Below are positions 22,850 through 35,394 of a DNA stretch of 64,000 bases, one piece after another. The DNA is from Hofstenia miamia (lineage: Eukaryota > Xenacoelomorpha > Acoela): NCBI GenBank assembly GCA_004352715.1, contig SCFE01000120.1, forward strand, positions 1,501,741 to 1,565,740, written 5' to 3'. The notes beneath the pieces were generated by a model, which did no database searches, was not told the origin of the DNA, and worked only from the letters and a program-made list of their open reading frames with translations. Position numbers and translations under genes: made by a program. The first letter of the stretch is position 1. The number at the start of each line of letters is the position of its first letter.

Positions 22850-23640
22850 AAATTTTCAAATTATTTTAAATCTGTGAGTAGATATAGGTCTGCCATACTC
22901 TAAATTCCATAAACTGTTACGTAGCTCATCACATCCTTTGTATACTCCTCTTGCAATGTATGCTAAAATTTCGTCTTCTGAAATCAATAACTCTGTTGAA
23001 TGTTGAATTAAGGGATTGCACTATATGCTGATTGGTGAATCTAAGCAAACCATCAACACTTGAATGACCAAAAATTTCAAAAAAGACATCATTGATTTCT
23101 TCAACACGATTACAGATGAACGGAGTTGGTCCGCCTTGGTGGTTTAATATATTCGTAACTGAAGTGTTCTGAAACGTGGTATAATCAAATGCAGATGTCC
23201 ATGCAGACCTGTCTTTTGCAATCATTACATTGTCAATAGATCTTCCACTACTGTCAGAAGTATTTGTGTTCAAATTAACATCATCTTTTGAGTGTGAGTC
23301 ATCTGAATCAGAACTGGTTGTAATGGGAAACATGCTTTGGCCTTCGTCTGAATTTCGTAAATCAGAGCAGCTTCCACTGTCCTGTAATACCTCGTTTACA
23401 CGTGACACGAGACATGCATGTCTTGTGTTTTTAATGAGCGAATGTCACGTCTAAACACCCAAAACACGCGACATTCTCTACTTGAGTGGTTGAATGTCGC
23501 GTGTTTTGGGTGTTTAGACGTGACATTCGCTCGTTGAAAACACAAGACATGCATGTCTCATGTCACGTGTAAACGGGGTATAAGGAAGCTAATATGGTGT
23601 AAGCATTGTGCTTTGAAGATCTCATTGCAATAGTATTGAA
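22850..23640 (-). pseudogene. piggyBac-like transposase, N-terminal fragment
   Basis: Minus-strand frame below 23388 encodes a Ser/Asp-rich acidic leader (about 60 residues) and then WTSAFDYTTFQ…GGPTPF…FFEIFGHSSVDGLLRFTNQ, like the N-terminal part of piggyBac-type proteins (…F…ff.. .l..iv..TN). After a frame change near 22985 it continues ISEDEILAYIARGVYKGCDE and GRPISTHRFKII, the next conserved block. The catalytic DDD domain is absent. The apparent start MSRVNEV comes from the inserted MITE at 23390-23578, not from the gene; the frame is open upstream of the MITE to about 23640. Confidence 0.6.
23390..23578. mobile_element. fold-back MITE, 189 bp
   Basis: Two 87-bp inverted arms (23390-23476 and 23492-23578) differ at about four positions around a 15-bp loop. 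Termini are cctcgtttacacgtgac / gtcacgtgtaaacgggg, and TA lies on both sides (23388-23389, 23579-23580), consistent with a TA target duplication. The arms contain smaller palindromes (acatgcatgt, cacgtg). It has no coding capacity and belongs to no family I can name. Confidence 0.8.
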
Positions 23641-24636
23641 GAATTGAAAATGTAAGCAAAACTACTTCAAACAGCTGAAAAGTTTTAAATGAAGGTCAAA
23701 TGACGAGGTTGTGCATTAAGTGTGAATTGTGGTGTTACGTACTTGATAATTAGCTAATGGCGTTGATTTCCCGTGGAGATGTTTACGAAGTAATTTGATG
23801 CGATGACCCAGCAGAATATCAAATTACGACGACCCAATCAACCCTAGAAATTACAATTATATCGTAGTAATATCACAAAACGACATGAAAGATATCGTAT
23901 CAATCTCGTGTTATGTCGCATAAATGGAGCTAAAAATGATATCACATCCAAATATTGATGTGATATCACAAAACAATATAGACACGACCTACCAGTTTCT
24001 GGCTTGCTAAAAATTAATAATAAAATTTTAATAGCAATAGTGCAAATTGTACATAATACAGGCAATTGAGGACACGCTTAGAATTGGAATCAAATAATAT
24101 ATACAAATATATACCAATGTGGTAGACATAGTATTAATATTTAAGAATATATTTAAAATTACCTTAAATTTGATGTGGCTTGTAAAATCCAAATTTTGAT
24201 AAACCCATTAGAATAGCAATTTTACATATAAATATAAAAAATGCATACAAACCTTCATTTGCTAGTTTCTTTAATACTGTATGCAATTGATTTCATTAAT
24301 CAACGAGATGACCTAAACATCCACTCCCTTAAATTACATAAATAAAAATTACCCATGTCATAGAATTTGTAGTTAACTAAACTTCTTAAAATCGAAATGA
24401 TCTAAACAAATTCAAATAGAATAATGATAAATTAATAAAATTTCTAAAAGTAAGTATTGTAAAATTGCTATTCATTTAAGGATATAAAAGGAAAAATTTG
24501 CTATATATGTCTGTTGGTTTCTCTCAAAAAGCGTTGGTTGGCATCTTTCAAGAAGCGCGACATTGTCTTTTCAATATCATTTAATGTCATCTGCACGCCA
24601 AGTGGATGACTTCTAACCGCTCCTAAACCATAAAGG

Positions 24637-24670
<34 letters not shown>

Positions 24671-27417
24671 CAAGAAACTAATACAAAGATTTCTGAAACC
24701 CTATTAATTAAGAGCTCTAATAAACAAAGACTAATAAATTATCAAAGCAAGATCAACATTTTGAATATTTTTTAACGCATGCATATTTCAACATTAAATG
24801 CAATGCATTGTACATAACCGCAAAATTTGTATTGACAATCATTTTAAATCGAAACCGGTCACATAGTATTAATATGAGCACAATAGTGTATATATATATA
24901 TAGACGATTTTGACAGATCATAAGTAACCTATGTTATTAATTATAGCGTACCAACAATTGCCATAAAAACTGGTGATATTTGTGGTTGGCTGGGGAGTAC
25001 CTGCTGAGAACTTCTCCTAGTGCATGAGTAAAAAGGTCTTTTGACCGCCTTGTGCATTCTAAGGTTAGAATTTTTTTAGCTGTTTGTTGGTTTCTTTTTA
25101 AAATTGTTAAACGCTTTCATCTCAAAAAATAATAAAATATCAAAAATCAGAGAGCAAATTTAAATGAGATGTGTAGTGTTTTTTATGAACTGAGGTGCTG
25201 ATATTTAAATCTTTTGCTTAAACTTTTATCGAAAGCATATAAAAATATATTCATTGCTAATATTGTAATGTTAAGTGAGATAATGGCGATTGTTGCATAA
25301 CTGACCACGATTTATCAGAATGTTTAATCTCCAGATATTTTGTTATTTACTGGGCATGGCAAAACTTAACTGTCATTTTTGCACTGAAATAGATTATATA
25401 GTAATTAGCCATTTGCATGTCAACAAACCCTCGAAAAGGGAACCACAACAAGTGCATTTATGTTCTGCTACTTCTTTATCCAAGCATTTCTTAAAACTTT
25501 ATTCTACATGAAAATGAAATTTGTGTTTATTATATTTTGCAAATGAGGTATTTGTACACGTTCAACAAAACTACCGGAATTCACTAAAAGATTTGACAAG
25601 TGTTTACACGAATTTCATTTAAAGTGTTGATAATTTATTTTCCTACAACAACGTATTTTAACACTTTCATGGACAGCCCTCACAATAAGAGGTAGTAAAA
25701 ATAGATAATGTTTGTATTTTTGTTTATTAATCTTTAAATATTTGCTTGCAACAATCCGCTAAGCGTACTCAGATGACCTGAATACCAGAAGGTGAAAAAA
25801 TATTGGTATTTAGAGTCATTAAAATAATAATACTATTTTATGATGGAAACTATTTAAAATATTGCAACCTACTGTTGAGTACTATGTCCTATGGCCAATG
25901 AATCACGTTTTATAAGCCTACCGCCGCCACTAATTTAGTAATATAAGTTTACTATCCACAACTAATTATTACCAGTATTGCAATAGTCCTTTTTATCATT
26001 TAGGGAACATATCACATCTTATATATTCAATTTCAAAAATTCTCTGCCAACTTACATCAAATTACATCAGCACAAAGTAAGTGGGAATTTTCATAAGTGC
26101 TCTCTGCTTGTAGCAGACAAAATTTTGGTGTTAGAAGCTTTTATTGCACCAGCCAACAATGCAGGGCTGAATAAATTTAAAAAGAATGTTTTTTGTCATT
26201 TGCAAAGTTTAGGTTTTTCAGTGATTTTTTCTTGTACTTCAAATACCAATTACAGCATTAGGGTTAGGTCCAAGCCCAGCGCGGAGCAAATTTCTGTGTC
26301 GAAAACCTGGTTCAAACCCGACTCAGCCCAGCTTGACACGGCTCAGCCCGACCCAAAATTCGGCCCATCTCAATTCCAACCCTGGTCGCTGAATGATTAT
26401 GATACAAAACTTCGATTATAATTAGTACCATTAGTTATAATATATTCAAGTAGGTTGAAATGCTTAGTTCGATTACTATTAGCAAGATTTAGGCAGACAA
26501 TATTGCAAACACGCTTATTTCGTAAAGTTTCATAATAACTAAAGTAGTTTGTGTTGAAATCTACAAAAAATTTAATAAATGTATTCTGTTTGAAATAGCA
26601 TTTTCTATAACATGGGTGATAGCAAAATTGAAATATATAAATCTTAATAGCTTTATTTCGTTTGTAATTGTACAAAAAATTTTATTTCTACAATGCACAG
26701 CAGCAAATTTATATACACATGTACACGTTCTACACGCTAAGATACACTAAGGAAAGGCTAAAGGAAAAATTAAATTTACACAATACAGATATTAAGAACT
26801 AAGTAACTTGAATTTGCGCATGTTGCCAAGTATTTAATCTATTTGATTTTCCAAATTTGCAATGGTCTTTGAAAACATTTTCTTTTAGAAATTTTTTTAA
26901 ATGTGTTCAAGTTTTTTGCATTTATTATACAGTTTTCATATAATTTTAAAAATACTTTTAATTATTCGTTACTACATGAACTCGATTCTTGTTTAATTTT
27001 GATTCAAAGTGCATAAAATAATCGATAATCAGATTCTAAGTCTTCTTTACATTTTGGATTCAGAAAGTTAGGAATTGAGAATATTAAACCACCACCTCTT
27101 TTTGACCTATTCTTGAAATATATTTTGAAACCAGTGCAATTTGGGTTGCATACAATGTTTATGTTAACATAACCAATAGCCACACAAAATCAAAATTTTA
27201 GAAATGCAGTGCTATGTGTAATCATTTCAGTAACGATGTCTCCCTAAAACCCTAAATCGGTTGTCTGCATCCATTTTGTTAACATCACAGTTTTACTTCT
27301 CCATAGTTACTACAATAATTTACTGAGAACCTCATTTTCAATGACGATGAATATACTCACACTACATTTTCAAATAATTGAAATAATATATTACATACTT
27401 TGAAAAGCAATCACACA
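23641..27417. other. non-coding interval with small repeats
   Basis: Contains an 11-bp palindrome (23938-23948/23957-23967, gatatcacatc), an (AT)n tract at 24638-24669, a shorter one near 24887-24902, and a GC-rich patch at 26267-26390 made of cagcccgac-like words. No gene was supported; the open frames here follow from low complexity or chance. Confidence 0.45.
24638..24669. repeat. (AT)16 microsatellite
   Basis: A perfect alternating at tract. Confidence 0.95.
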
Positions 27418-29350
27418 TTACAAATCATTATAAATCATATTATATTATAGATGATTAAAATATAAAGCATTGCAATCATAAGAAAAATATTTTATTGAAA
27501 ATGAATACTGAATTCAAATTATAGAATAGTAACATACTATTTTTCTAAAATGAATAGTAATCAATAAGAATGAATATTATGAAAACAGAAACAAAATTAT
27601 TTTGTAAACTTTTACATTTTATTGAAATACTTTGCTGTGAATTTGATAAAAAATGTATTTTTATCAAAAACTAATAAATTTTATTTTTCTGAAATGAATA
27701 ATGATCAATAAGAAGAAATACAGTTAAACCATTTTAGTCAGATAGGACTACGTAGTATTTTCTCATAACTCAAACTATTAATAAAGAACAGACAAACTCC
27801 AATAAGTACAAACACAAAAAATTATTCTTAAGTTGGACAATTCTAAGTAAGATAAATTCTAAATTTAACTGACATCTATGAACAGGTTACAAAGTTAGCA
27901 TTGAAAATTTCCTTCACAAGTTGGACAGATGCCAATTCTTTTGCATGTGTTTCAAGAATGGAGTAAATATTTCCTATCACATAGTAAAAATAATAAAATA
28001 CTGGTATTGACCATAGAGATACTATACATAGCTCCATGGTATTGGCCTAAAAACAGTTCATGTAGAGGTCAACATAGATATGTTTATGTGTGCTGCCCTC
28101 AATGGGTGGTATTTTAAATAAGTTGTCTGGCAATCTTTCAAGTAAAATTAGATGATGTTAGAATGACAACTCCCTGATTTATGTGATGTGTAATTAATAC
28201 AAAAATAATAATGGGGGTTTTCTCTTTCAAGTATTTAAATGATGATTTTAATTTATGAGATGGGTGAAATAAAGGAATACAAAAATTATTGTAAAATTCG
28301 TAAATATAGTAACCCTAGAAAACATTGGAAAGATTTAGCTTTCAAATTTCAACTAAAATAACCCTAAGTGTTAACAATAGAATAGGTTATAAAAATTGTC
28401 CCTAGAAATTATAATAATATTGGTCAAAATATTAGAATTTGATAAAAAATGTATTTTTATCAAACACTAATAAATTCATAAGTAATTTAATACAATTTTG
28501 TTGAAATCAAAAATTTTTAAGTTAAATTGCCAAAATTTCAAAATTCATTGAATTACAAGCCCTGCTTAAGTCTAGAAGGGTAATGCAATTGGATTTACTT
28601 TTAAATTTATTTGAGGATATTTTTAATTATAATAAAAAATTATCTTTACATTGATAAGTGAAATTCATTTTTCCACTTAAAATGCTTATTGTTCACTTGA
28701 CCTTTAAATCTTTTTTGATATATTTTGATATTGTGGAAAAGGAATCTCTATTTTATTGAACATTTGGGAGAATTTCATTTGTTTTGTACAAACACTAAAA
28801 TTAAATTATATTAGAAGAAAAAAAAAATTTGAAAAGATATAATCAATTTAGGACAATTGACCTATTCACTTGTTCTAGTGTTAAATGTGAATTTATTTAT
28901 TCCAAAATGTTCTATGATTTGTAAATATCACTATTTTGAAACAATAATTATTAAAAAACAAATTTATTTCTGCAAATAATTTACTAAACAAATTTCACAT
29001 AATTTTTAAGAAAGGCAAATGCAATGGGTCATATTTAAGCCAAAGCATGGAAATAACCATTATTATTAATCACCATGAAAAACTTTAATTTGAAAAGCAC
29101 TCAATATTTTGAACATCTTTGAAAATGCTATGTTCAACATTGAAAAGCACTCCTTATTTGAAATTACTTTAGCATTACAAAAAGGATTCTGTTTAGGCAT
29201 CCTTTGTTCTTTTTTGTGTACCCATTTGCCATCTAAAATATTGTATGATTTGACACCTAAGGAGCATTTTTGAATAGTGGTAATAATAACTACAACAGCT
29301 GTCATAGAGATGTTACACCAAAATATTAAAAGGACACTATCTTAAGTAAA
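27418..29350. repeat. non-coding dispersed repeat, direct copy at 49714-51050
   Basis: Blocks such as taaatcat(a/t)ttatattatagatga, tattgaaaatgaatactgaa and tttttaagaaa.gcaaatgcaat occur in the same order and orientation in both places. Both copies precede Polinton capsid genes on the same side, so this is probably a non-coding end of the Polinton-type element, or DNA carried with it. The spacing differs, so insertions or deletions separate the copies. Confidence 0.55.
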
Positions 29351-30130
29351 AATTCAAAGACTGTAATTTTAAGCATTTCTTTGTAGTTATTTTGCACAAT
29401 ATTTACTTTTTAAGCCAATTATTAGCTTATTATAGCCATTTTAGTAAGACTAATAAATTGGCTTAATTGATTAAAATGTAATTAAATGCATTTCAATTAA
29501 CAAACTGACCCATTATTCCTTAATTTAGATAATTGTAGAATGCTTTCTGTATGTGGAAAAAACTATTGGACAATATTAGAAATTTGCAGATTGCACAATG
29601 TTACAACACAGTGATACACACTTTATTAATTCCCTAAGTCTGTCATTTAATACACCATGAAATTTCAATGAAATTATTTCCAAATGATTTGATTGGCTGC
29701 ATTATTCCTAAGGTGACAGTTGAAGTATTCCTTCCATTTGAGCATTACAAGTTACAACTTGAAGTTGGTTTTCATTACACAGAAGCATTATTTTCAATAT
29801 TTCAGTAAGTAAACTTTTTATGTATAATTATTTTATAATTAATTAAGATTTAGATATTTATAAATATATGAGAGAAAATAATTTTAAATATTTATTGTGC
29901 TTGAGTTATTTTCTAACCATTTAAAGTTTATTTTTATTGATACTATTCTTTCATGTACATAACCTTGCTTTTTCAAGATAGGGTTAAAATTTTAATAGAA
30001 ACAAAGGCGCTTATTTTTGTAGATTCAGCTTTGAATTACAAGTAACTAAATTCTAGAAAGCTGTGGAAATTCTGGAATTCAAAGAAATTTTATTTTAAAT
30101 ATTAACTGTGTTTGAGTTATTTTCTTACTA

Positions 30131-30382
30131 TTGCTAAATTTAGTGATAATGGAATATCTAAACACATTTAGGAATGAAGTTGCTACACTCATAAATCAAA
30201 TTTTGCTGAAAATTAAAAAAACAGAACAGTTTTCACACAAGGAGCTTTTGGAAGAGTTTGTCAAGAAACATAACATAAAGTTTGAAGAAGAAGAAGAAGA
30301 TTGTATATTAACAACTGGAGACATTAACAGCAAATTATATAAGATAAAAATGTATTTGCTTAGCAAAAGAATAAATGAATGA
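30131..30382 (+). CDS. small acidic/lysine-rich ORF, unknown
   Basis: An 83-codon frame whose second Met (codon 7, MEYLNTFRNEVATL) looks like the better start. It is helical in composition, with a KKTEQFSHKELLEEFVKKHN segment and a run of five glutamates. It lies at the left edge of the Polinton genes on the opposite strand to most of them. It may be a small Polinton gene; no family recognised. Confidence 0.35.
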   Translation: MLNLVIMEYLNTFRNEVATLINQILLKIKKTEQFSHKELLEEFVKKHNIKFEEEEEDCILTTGDINSKLYKIKMYLLSKRINE

Positions 30383-30433
30383 TTTAATGTATGAAATCAT
30401 TACAGTTATTCCATTTTGGAATAAGCTGAAGAG

Positions 30434-31000
30434 AGACTATTTGTTTAAAAAATTAAAAAAAGGCATTCCATTTTCAACATCATGTATAAAATTTGTTATT
30501 TGCATATACAGGATAAGTGTTCAACTACCTGCTATTAAACAATGTGCAGTGTCATTATGAAAACTGCACACTTTTAGCACACTGTTGTGAACTAATAGTG
30601 CATATTTCACCAAACAAAAAACTGTTAGTGTGAAAAATTTTCCAACTGTTTCTGCCAGTGCTTTGACAAACTATTCAAATAGGTTTGTTAAACAACTATC
30701 TCTTGGACCAATCAAACCAATTTCTTGGTTGAATTTATCTAAAATGTCACTTATAGAAAAGTTCTTGTCAAAATTAACCATATAAAGATATTGATAAGCT
30801 AAACAAGCCTTGAGAATCACAGGGTTTAAATTAGGATAATTAAATTTTAGTATTTCAAAGTTATCTACTACATATATTATAATTTCCTTTTGACTGGTTA
30901 ATTCACATTTCTTTGTTTCTTTCAAATTTGAACAAACCATAGATTGCACTCCATAAGTTTTTTCATTTTCTCCTGTCTTAGTATTATTTACTGTTTTCAA
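30434..31000 (-). pseudogene. Polinton-associated unknown gene X1; possible left terminal inverted repeat
   Basis: Minus-strand frame 31000-30671 contains VVDNFEILKFNYPNLNPVI, ACLAYQYLYMVNFDKNFS and DILDKFNQEIGLIGPRD. A second copy in the opposite orientation lies at 47765-48592 with nearly the same protein and the same downstream non-coding sequence down to aaaaggcattccattttc. The homology covers about 30434-30910 here. It could be a gene, or the inner part of a long terminal inverted repeat that includes coding sequence. Function unknown. Confidence 0.45.
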
Positions 31001-31085
31001 TATAATTGGTTCTTGTACAATTTTAACTCTTTAACTTATTTTCTAGGTTATATAATTACCTTTAAGTTAAAAGAAACAATTAATT

Positions 31086-31640
31086 TCAATAATTTGTCTT
31101 TTGAAGGAAATATGTCAAATTTTGAAAACTAATCCATTTTATAGGCCATGTGTCACATGCAAACAGCCAAAACGGACCATTCTCATGTGAAATATCACAC
31201 CAAATTATACCATTAGATGTAGCTAGTCCGAATATTAATTTATTATATTCTAAATTATTTGAAAGTTCTTGATTAATTTTAGTTATATTTGCAGGCTTTT
31301 GCAAGTTGCTCTTATTCATTTGGCATATTCCTCTAAAGAATACTTGTGTACCAATTACCTTATATTGACAATGTTGAAAATCAGAAATATATGTGTTTTT
31401 AAATTGTGTAACAAATTTCATTCCTTTAATGTCATCACTGTCATCAGTATTAAATTCAATGTCATTGCAAAATAGATCAGTTGTATCAAAATATTATTTA
31501 AGGAAACAAATGATTCTTCTATCACTAAATTGTGTACAGACAATGCCCCAAATATACTAATTTGAACATAAACATCTTTTGATTTTTTGCAAACTACTGC
31601 AAATCTTATTGTTTTTGGAGGCCATGCTTCTTTTTTTTAA
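31086..31640 (-). pseudogene. Polinton-associated unknown gene X2
   Basis: Minus-strand frame 31421-31086, MKFVTQFKNTYISDFQHCQY…, extends upstream in the same or adjacent frames to about 31600 (FDTTDLFCNDIEFNTDDSDD before the Met), so the apparent start is internal. It ends in a tryptophan-rich segment (GIIWCDISHENGPFWLF). It lies between X1 and the fibre-like gene, all on the same strand. No known domain recognised. Confidence 0.35.
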
Positions 31641-32099
31641 AGTAAATAAAGTTAAGTTGCTAGATAAAATCTCATCCTTTCTAAAACATATTTACCTCTA
31701 AACTGTACAAAAGTATTAATTATTGTATAGTATACATCATTTTTTAATTGTAACATATATACTTAAAAGTAAATCCTCAATCACATAAGTTTATTTGCAG
31801 CAGTATTTCATTTCCTAGTTTTCATCAAGCAGCCTCTAATATTTGGAAAGATTTAGATAATGAGACTAGAGTAGAAAAAAATTGCAAAAAATTTAGAAAA
31901 TAATGAAAATTTGCATTTTTACATTGACAAAATACAATCAGAGACACAAACATGCTAAACACTTTTACTGATTTTTTACACTGACCTCACCACATACATA
32001 GACACACACACAAATTTATTATTATTATATATTTCATATTTAGTTTGTAGATTAATTGCAACTTTTTAGCAAATATATTGCTTTGACTCTTATAATGAT

Positions 32100-32762
32100 T
32101 TTTTGATAAGATACAAATTCCTAAAGGTGAAATGTAACTATGTGCAACTATAACATAAATATATCCATTTATCCAAAACCTTTATCACTATAAGTCAGAA
32201 AATCTAAAGGTTTTTCATGAATTTCAGTTTTAAAAAATTGATTTTTATAAGCAGCTCCAATAGTTTCCAAAGTTGTTATCAAACCAATTAGCCAAATTTT
32301 TTCAGAGAATTTAGAAATTATGTAAGCCTTTTTAAAATCTCATTAATAATTCTCTGCAAATGTTTTTCCATTTTCTGCTCTTAAAAATCATTCTATATGC
32401 TTTTAGTAATTGTCTTGTAAATTTGAATAGTAATTATGCATAGACTCAATACTGAGTGTTGGATTGCTTAATAATTTGCCAATGCTTGTTTTCATTTATG
32501 CAAATCTTTTTTCTACATGATCTTCTATTTGTTGTTTGTTAATAGTATCCCTTCTCTGTTCACCATCACAAACATTTATAATTTTCCTGTTGCATATATA
32601 TACATCTCTATTGGAAATATTATACCCTGATATATCTATCTTATTATTTTCAATTTGATATATTTTATATCTTAAAATCTTGATTTCATTTTCTATGTTA
32701 TTGCTATCTTTTACTTGATTAGAATTTGTAACTTCAGGTATTCTACTATTATTAAATCCCAT
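32100..32762 (-). pseudogene. fibre-like Polinton virion protein, decayed
   Basis: From ATG 32762 the frame gives an acidic/asparagine-rich lead, a short coiled-coil-like stretch and then DVYICNRKIINVCDGEQRRD, TINKQQIEDHVEKRF. The 'N.+kIiNv.d…..D.iNkqqle' pattern is the shaft motif of phage and adenovirus-like tail or fibre proteins. After a stop at 32496 a further segment continues in decayed frames to about 32100 (LLSNPTLSIESMHNYYSNL, ISKFSEKIWLIGLITT). A copy of its second part lies at 53340-53395. Role inferred: host attachment fibre of the virion-like form. Confidence 0.45.
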
Positions 32763-32869
32763 TTACATAAGGAGAAATGAAAATCATTTTCCATCTAGAA
32801 AATAATTCTTAATATATTCTTTACTTTTATATCTGTCACTTTTTTTTTGTAAAGTATTGAGAAATTATC

Positions 32870-33250
32870 TCTTCCCTTACATCTTTCATATATAAAACAA
32901 ATATAATAGCATACACATAATATGCTAGAACTTTCTTGATATTGTGAACTATTGTATACTATTTGTCTTTCAATATGGAAAAAATACTTTGAAATGAAGG
33001 TAGGCCAAAACTATCAAAAGTACTCAAGCTTAGCAGAATCAAACTTCCTAAAGTAGTAGAATGCTATCCAATGGGTACCAATATTTAAGGAATGATCTAA
33101 ATTGCAAACACAAAATCCAAAACCTAGATTTTTTAAAGTATTTCTAGAAAAAATCTCTCTAAAGGTTTTATTATTTTTCATAAAGTGTAAAATATCATAA
33201 TTTAAAAGAGGATTACTGAAATTTAAAATTATTACTTTTTTTACACACAT
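32870..33250 (-). pseudogene. adenain-like cysteine protease of the Polinton, decayed
   Basis: Minus-strand frame 33250-33014 has FREIFSRNTLKNLGFGFCVCNLD and GTHWIAFYYF, the catalytic-His block of adenovirus-type (Ulp1 clan) maturation proteases. After a frame change near 33014 the Asp block appears (YF/DSFGLPSFQ). The region where CGxYC should carry the nucleophile reads AYYVYAIIF (32905-32930) with no Cys in that frame, so the enzyme is inactive. Intact relatives cleave capsid precursors during virion maturation. It sits between the fibre-like and pX-like genes. Confidence 0.65.
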
Positions 33251-33299
33251 TCCTTTTCCCTTACTTTAATTTACACACATTCATTTTCCCTTACTTTGA

Positions 33300-33767
33300 T
33301 TTATACAAATTCCTTCTTCTTTACATATATTTATTTGCATTGCATTTTCTGGGATTGCTTGTTTTATGCCCATTCACACAGCATTGTTGTCTGAGGCAAC
33401 CCATTTTCCAAAAATTTATTGACAGCATTTCTTCATAAGGCTCCCATTGCACTGGTAACTAATGGTGCTACTGGATACTTTCTATAAATGGAGCAGCTGC
33501 CATAAGTAAAGGGGCTAAAGCACCACCACTTTTTTTATTTGCATTAAGTTGTGTTGTAGAGATCTGATAATATCACAAGCTATATTTAATTTCTTAGTTA
33601 TTTTTAACTGGTTAATTGGTCTTTCTGTTAAATGAAATGGAAGGGAATTTCCTGTGTTACTATTACTTCTCCTTTAAGTTATAGGACTTGAATTTTAATT
33701 AATATTTTTTCAATATATTTAATTGACCATTAGTTAATTTTAAACTATATTTCACATATTCTGTCAT
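33300..33767 (-). pseudogene. pX/pVI-like small virion peptide of the Polinton, decayed
   Basis: Starts at ATG 33767 with MTEYVKYSLKLTNGQL, then LPFHLTERPINQLKITKKLN and, after a frame change, TTQLNANKKSGG and ALAPLLMAAAPF. Polinton and adintovirus genomes often encode a short protein with repeated 'LT..Q…L' units followed by a GG-x-L-hydrophobic segment, compared with adenovirus core/membrane-active peptides. Several stops. The start is supported by the TATA-like motif just upstream. Maturation by the neighbouring protease is inferred from the family. Confidence 0.55.
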
Positions 33768-33768
33768 T

Positions 33769-33780
33769 TCTATATAAAAG
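33769..33780 (-). promoter_or_regulatory. TATA-like start-proximal motif, pX-like gene
   Basis: The minus strand reads CTTTTATATAGAAATG, placing the TATA core a few bases before the start codon. The same layout occurs at the capsid genes (35041-35051 and 52347-52357). Confidence 0.45.
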
Positions 33781-33849
33781 AAAAACATATTTTTCCACAG
33801 GTAGTACAATTATACTAAAGAAAAAAGAAAATGTTTTCCATAAAATGTT

Positions 33850-35036
33850 AAAGTAGGTCGATTTTTTGTTGTATTCACAGATATGTTTTGTTCATACATA
33901 ATCTATGCATAAAATTTAAAGGGAACTGCAAGAGCACCTTGTAAAGTATATCTAAATCTAATTTCATGAATAGCATTTTGAGATGTATCTTTTTGTTTAG
34001 ATAAATCAAATACAATTATTCCATATTTCTCCTTAAAATCAGAAGGTCTAATAAATGTATCTGTTGAAAATTCATTTACACCATCATTATATCCAGCAAA
34101 TTCTGTATAAATTCTTGGAAACTCACTAATTGGATGATTTTCCACTTGTGGATAGAAATGGTCATTTTCTAATTCTAACTGACATGAATAAATTTCAGTA
34201 GAATTGAAGGTATCAAAGTCAAGTTCATTCTTGCTTTGACTGATAATTTTATTTTCAGTAATGCTATAGATGAAAACATATCTTGGTTTTTTATTGAATT
34301 ACTTATTCTAAATATGCCTGATTGTTCATTTATAGGATTAGATTCCTCTAATGTGTTTCTTATATGCACCCATATATTATTTATAAAGGTATTCAAAAAC
34401 ATCTTTTTCCACTGGGATTGAATGCTAATTGTGGGAAAAAAGTCACAATTGAGTGACAACTAGTTTTCCATTTCCACCTAAATTAACTATTACATTGTCA
34501 TCCCTTGCTAATTCAAAAATTATTTGAACCTTGCCTGCAGGTAGCATACTATGTCTTAGCCTCTGAAAAAATCAACTTTAATGTGATAAAAAATTGCATT
34601 AGCTTCATTCCCATCTTTTTGAAGTTCTATTTTATTTCTTGTAGAAGAATTCATTTTGTGCAGTGTTTAAATAAGATTCTGATTATTCAAGTATGTTGTG
34701 TAACTGTGCAATTTTTGAAAACTTTGTAAGATTTTTAGTAGAAGTATTAGTATTTTATGCAAATACTCTGTTAAAAAGTGAATAAATATCACCACTAATT
34801 GCTACATTATCTGCTGTAACAAATCCTGTGTTGCCAAGTTTAACTATTTTAAATTTCACATCTATATAAGCATTGAACCAATCATAAGGTATTGTATCTG
34901 TAGAATTATCAACTGTAAACTTATAATTGTTTTTATTTTAAATATTACCTGCTGTTGGAATTATAATTGAAGACTGCAGATCAAATATAATGTATTTATT
35001 TCTTTCTAGAATTGTTGGATTTCTGAAGTCATTCAT
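33850..35036 (-). pseudogene. Polinton major capsid protein, double-jelly-roll type (copy A), decayed
   Basis: Starts at ATG 35036. An N-terminal jelly roll with DWFNAYIDVKFKIVKLGN, FVTADNVAISGD and SLFNRVFA (34910-34740) is followed by a middle region with SGIFRI and KPRYVFIYSITEN (34340-34240). A C-terminal part has DTFIRPSDFKEKYGIIVFDLSK and NAIHEIRFRYTLQG (34090-33930). This order and the '…FPI.VFDLSKQ…' block fit the DJR-like domain found in Polinton/adintovirus capsids. At least four stops or frameshifts. The protein would form the icosahedral shell. Copies B (51630-52345) and C (62293-62655) are partial. Confidence 0.7.
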
Positions 35037-35040
35037 TTCT

Positions 35041-35051
35041 ATTATATAAAG
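35041..35051 (-). promoter_or_regulatory. TATA-like start-proximal motif, capsid gene copy A
   Basis: The minus strand reads CTTTATATAATAGAAATG, five bases or so from the start codon. Further upstream is a pyrimidine-rich tract (tttctttttctttaagggg), also seen before capsid copy B. Confidence 0.45.
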
Positions 35052-35394
35052 GAAAGTGAAAATCTTTTTCCCAGGGATGTCTTATCCCCTTAAAGAAAAA
35101 AGAAAATCATTTTCACAGCAGTTTTAAAATTCTTGTTCTTATATTGCCAAACTCCTTGGACCCAATCTTGAGAAACTTTTTTAATAACATTGTATCTCAA
35201 TTCCCTTTTGTTCATTTGGTGTTTCTCAACTGAACTCAATAGGTTTATTAGTTACTTTTGGTGTTTTATTATTGTTAGTTTCCTTTAAGGGAAGAGCATT
35301 TTCTCTCTGTAGGTTAATAAAATTAACCCTTAAATAGTTTTCATAAGTTTCCTTTGATTTAATCATGTCTATATAAGAAAAAAAGACTTTTATC

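Noticed and set aside
26125-26421. 98-codon open frame with a Pro/Asp-rich end
   Set aside because: The frame is produced by a GC-rich cagcccgac-type low-complexity patch, perhaps a hAT-like terminus; no matching opposite end or 8-bp duplication was found.
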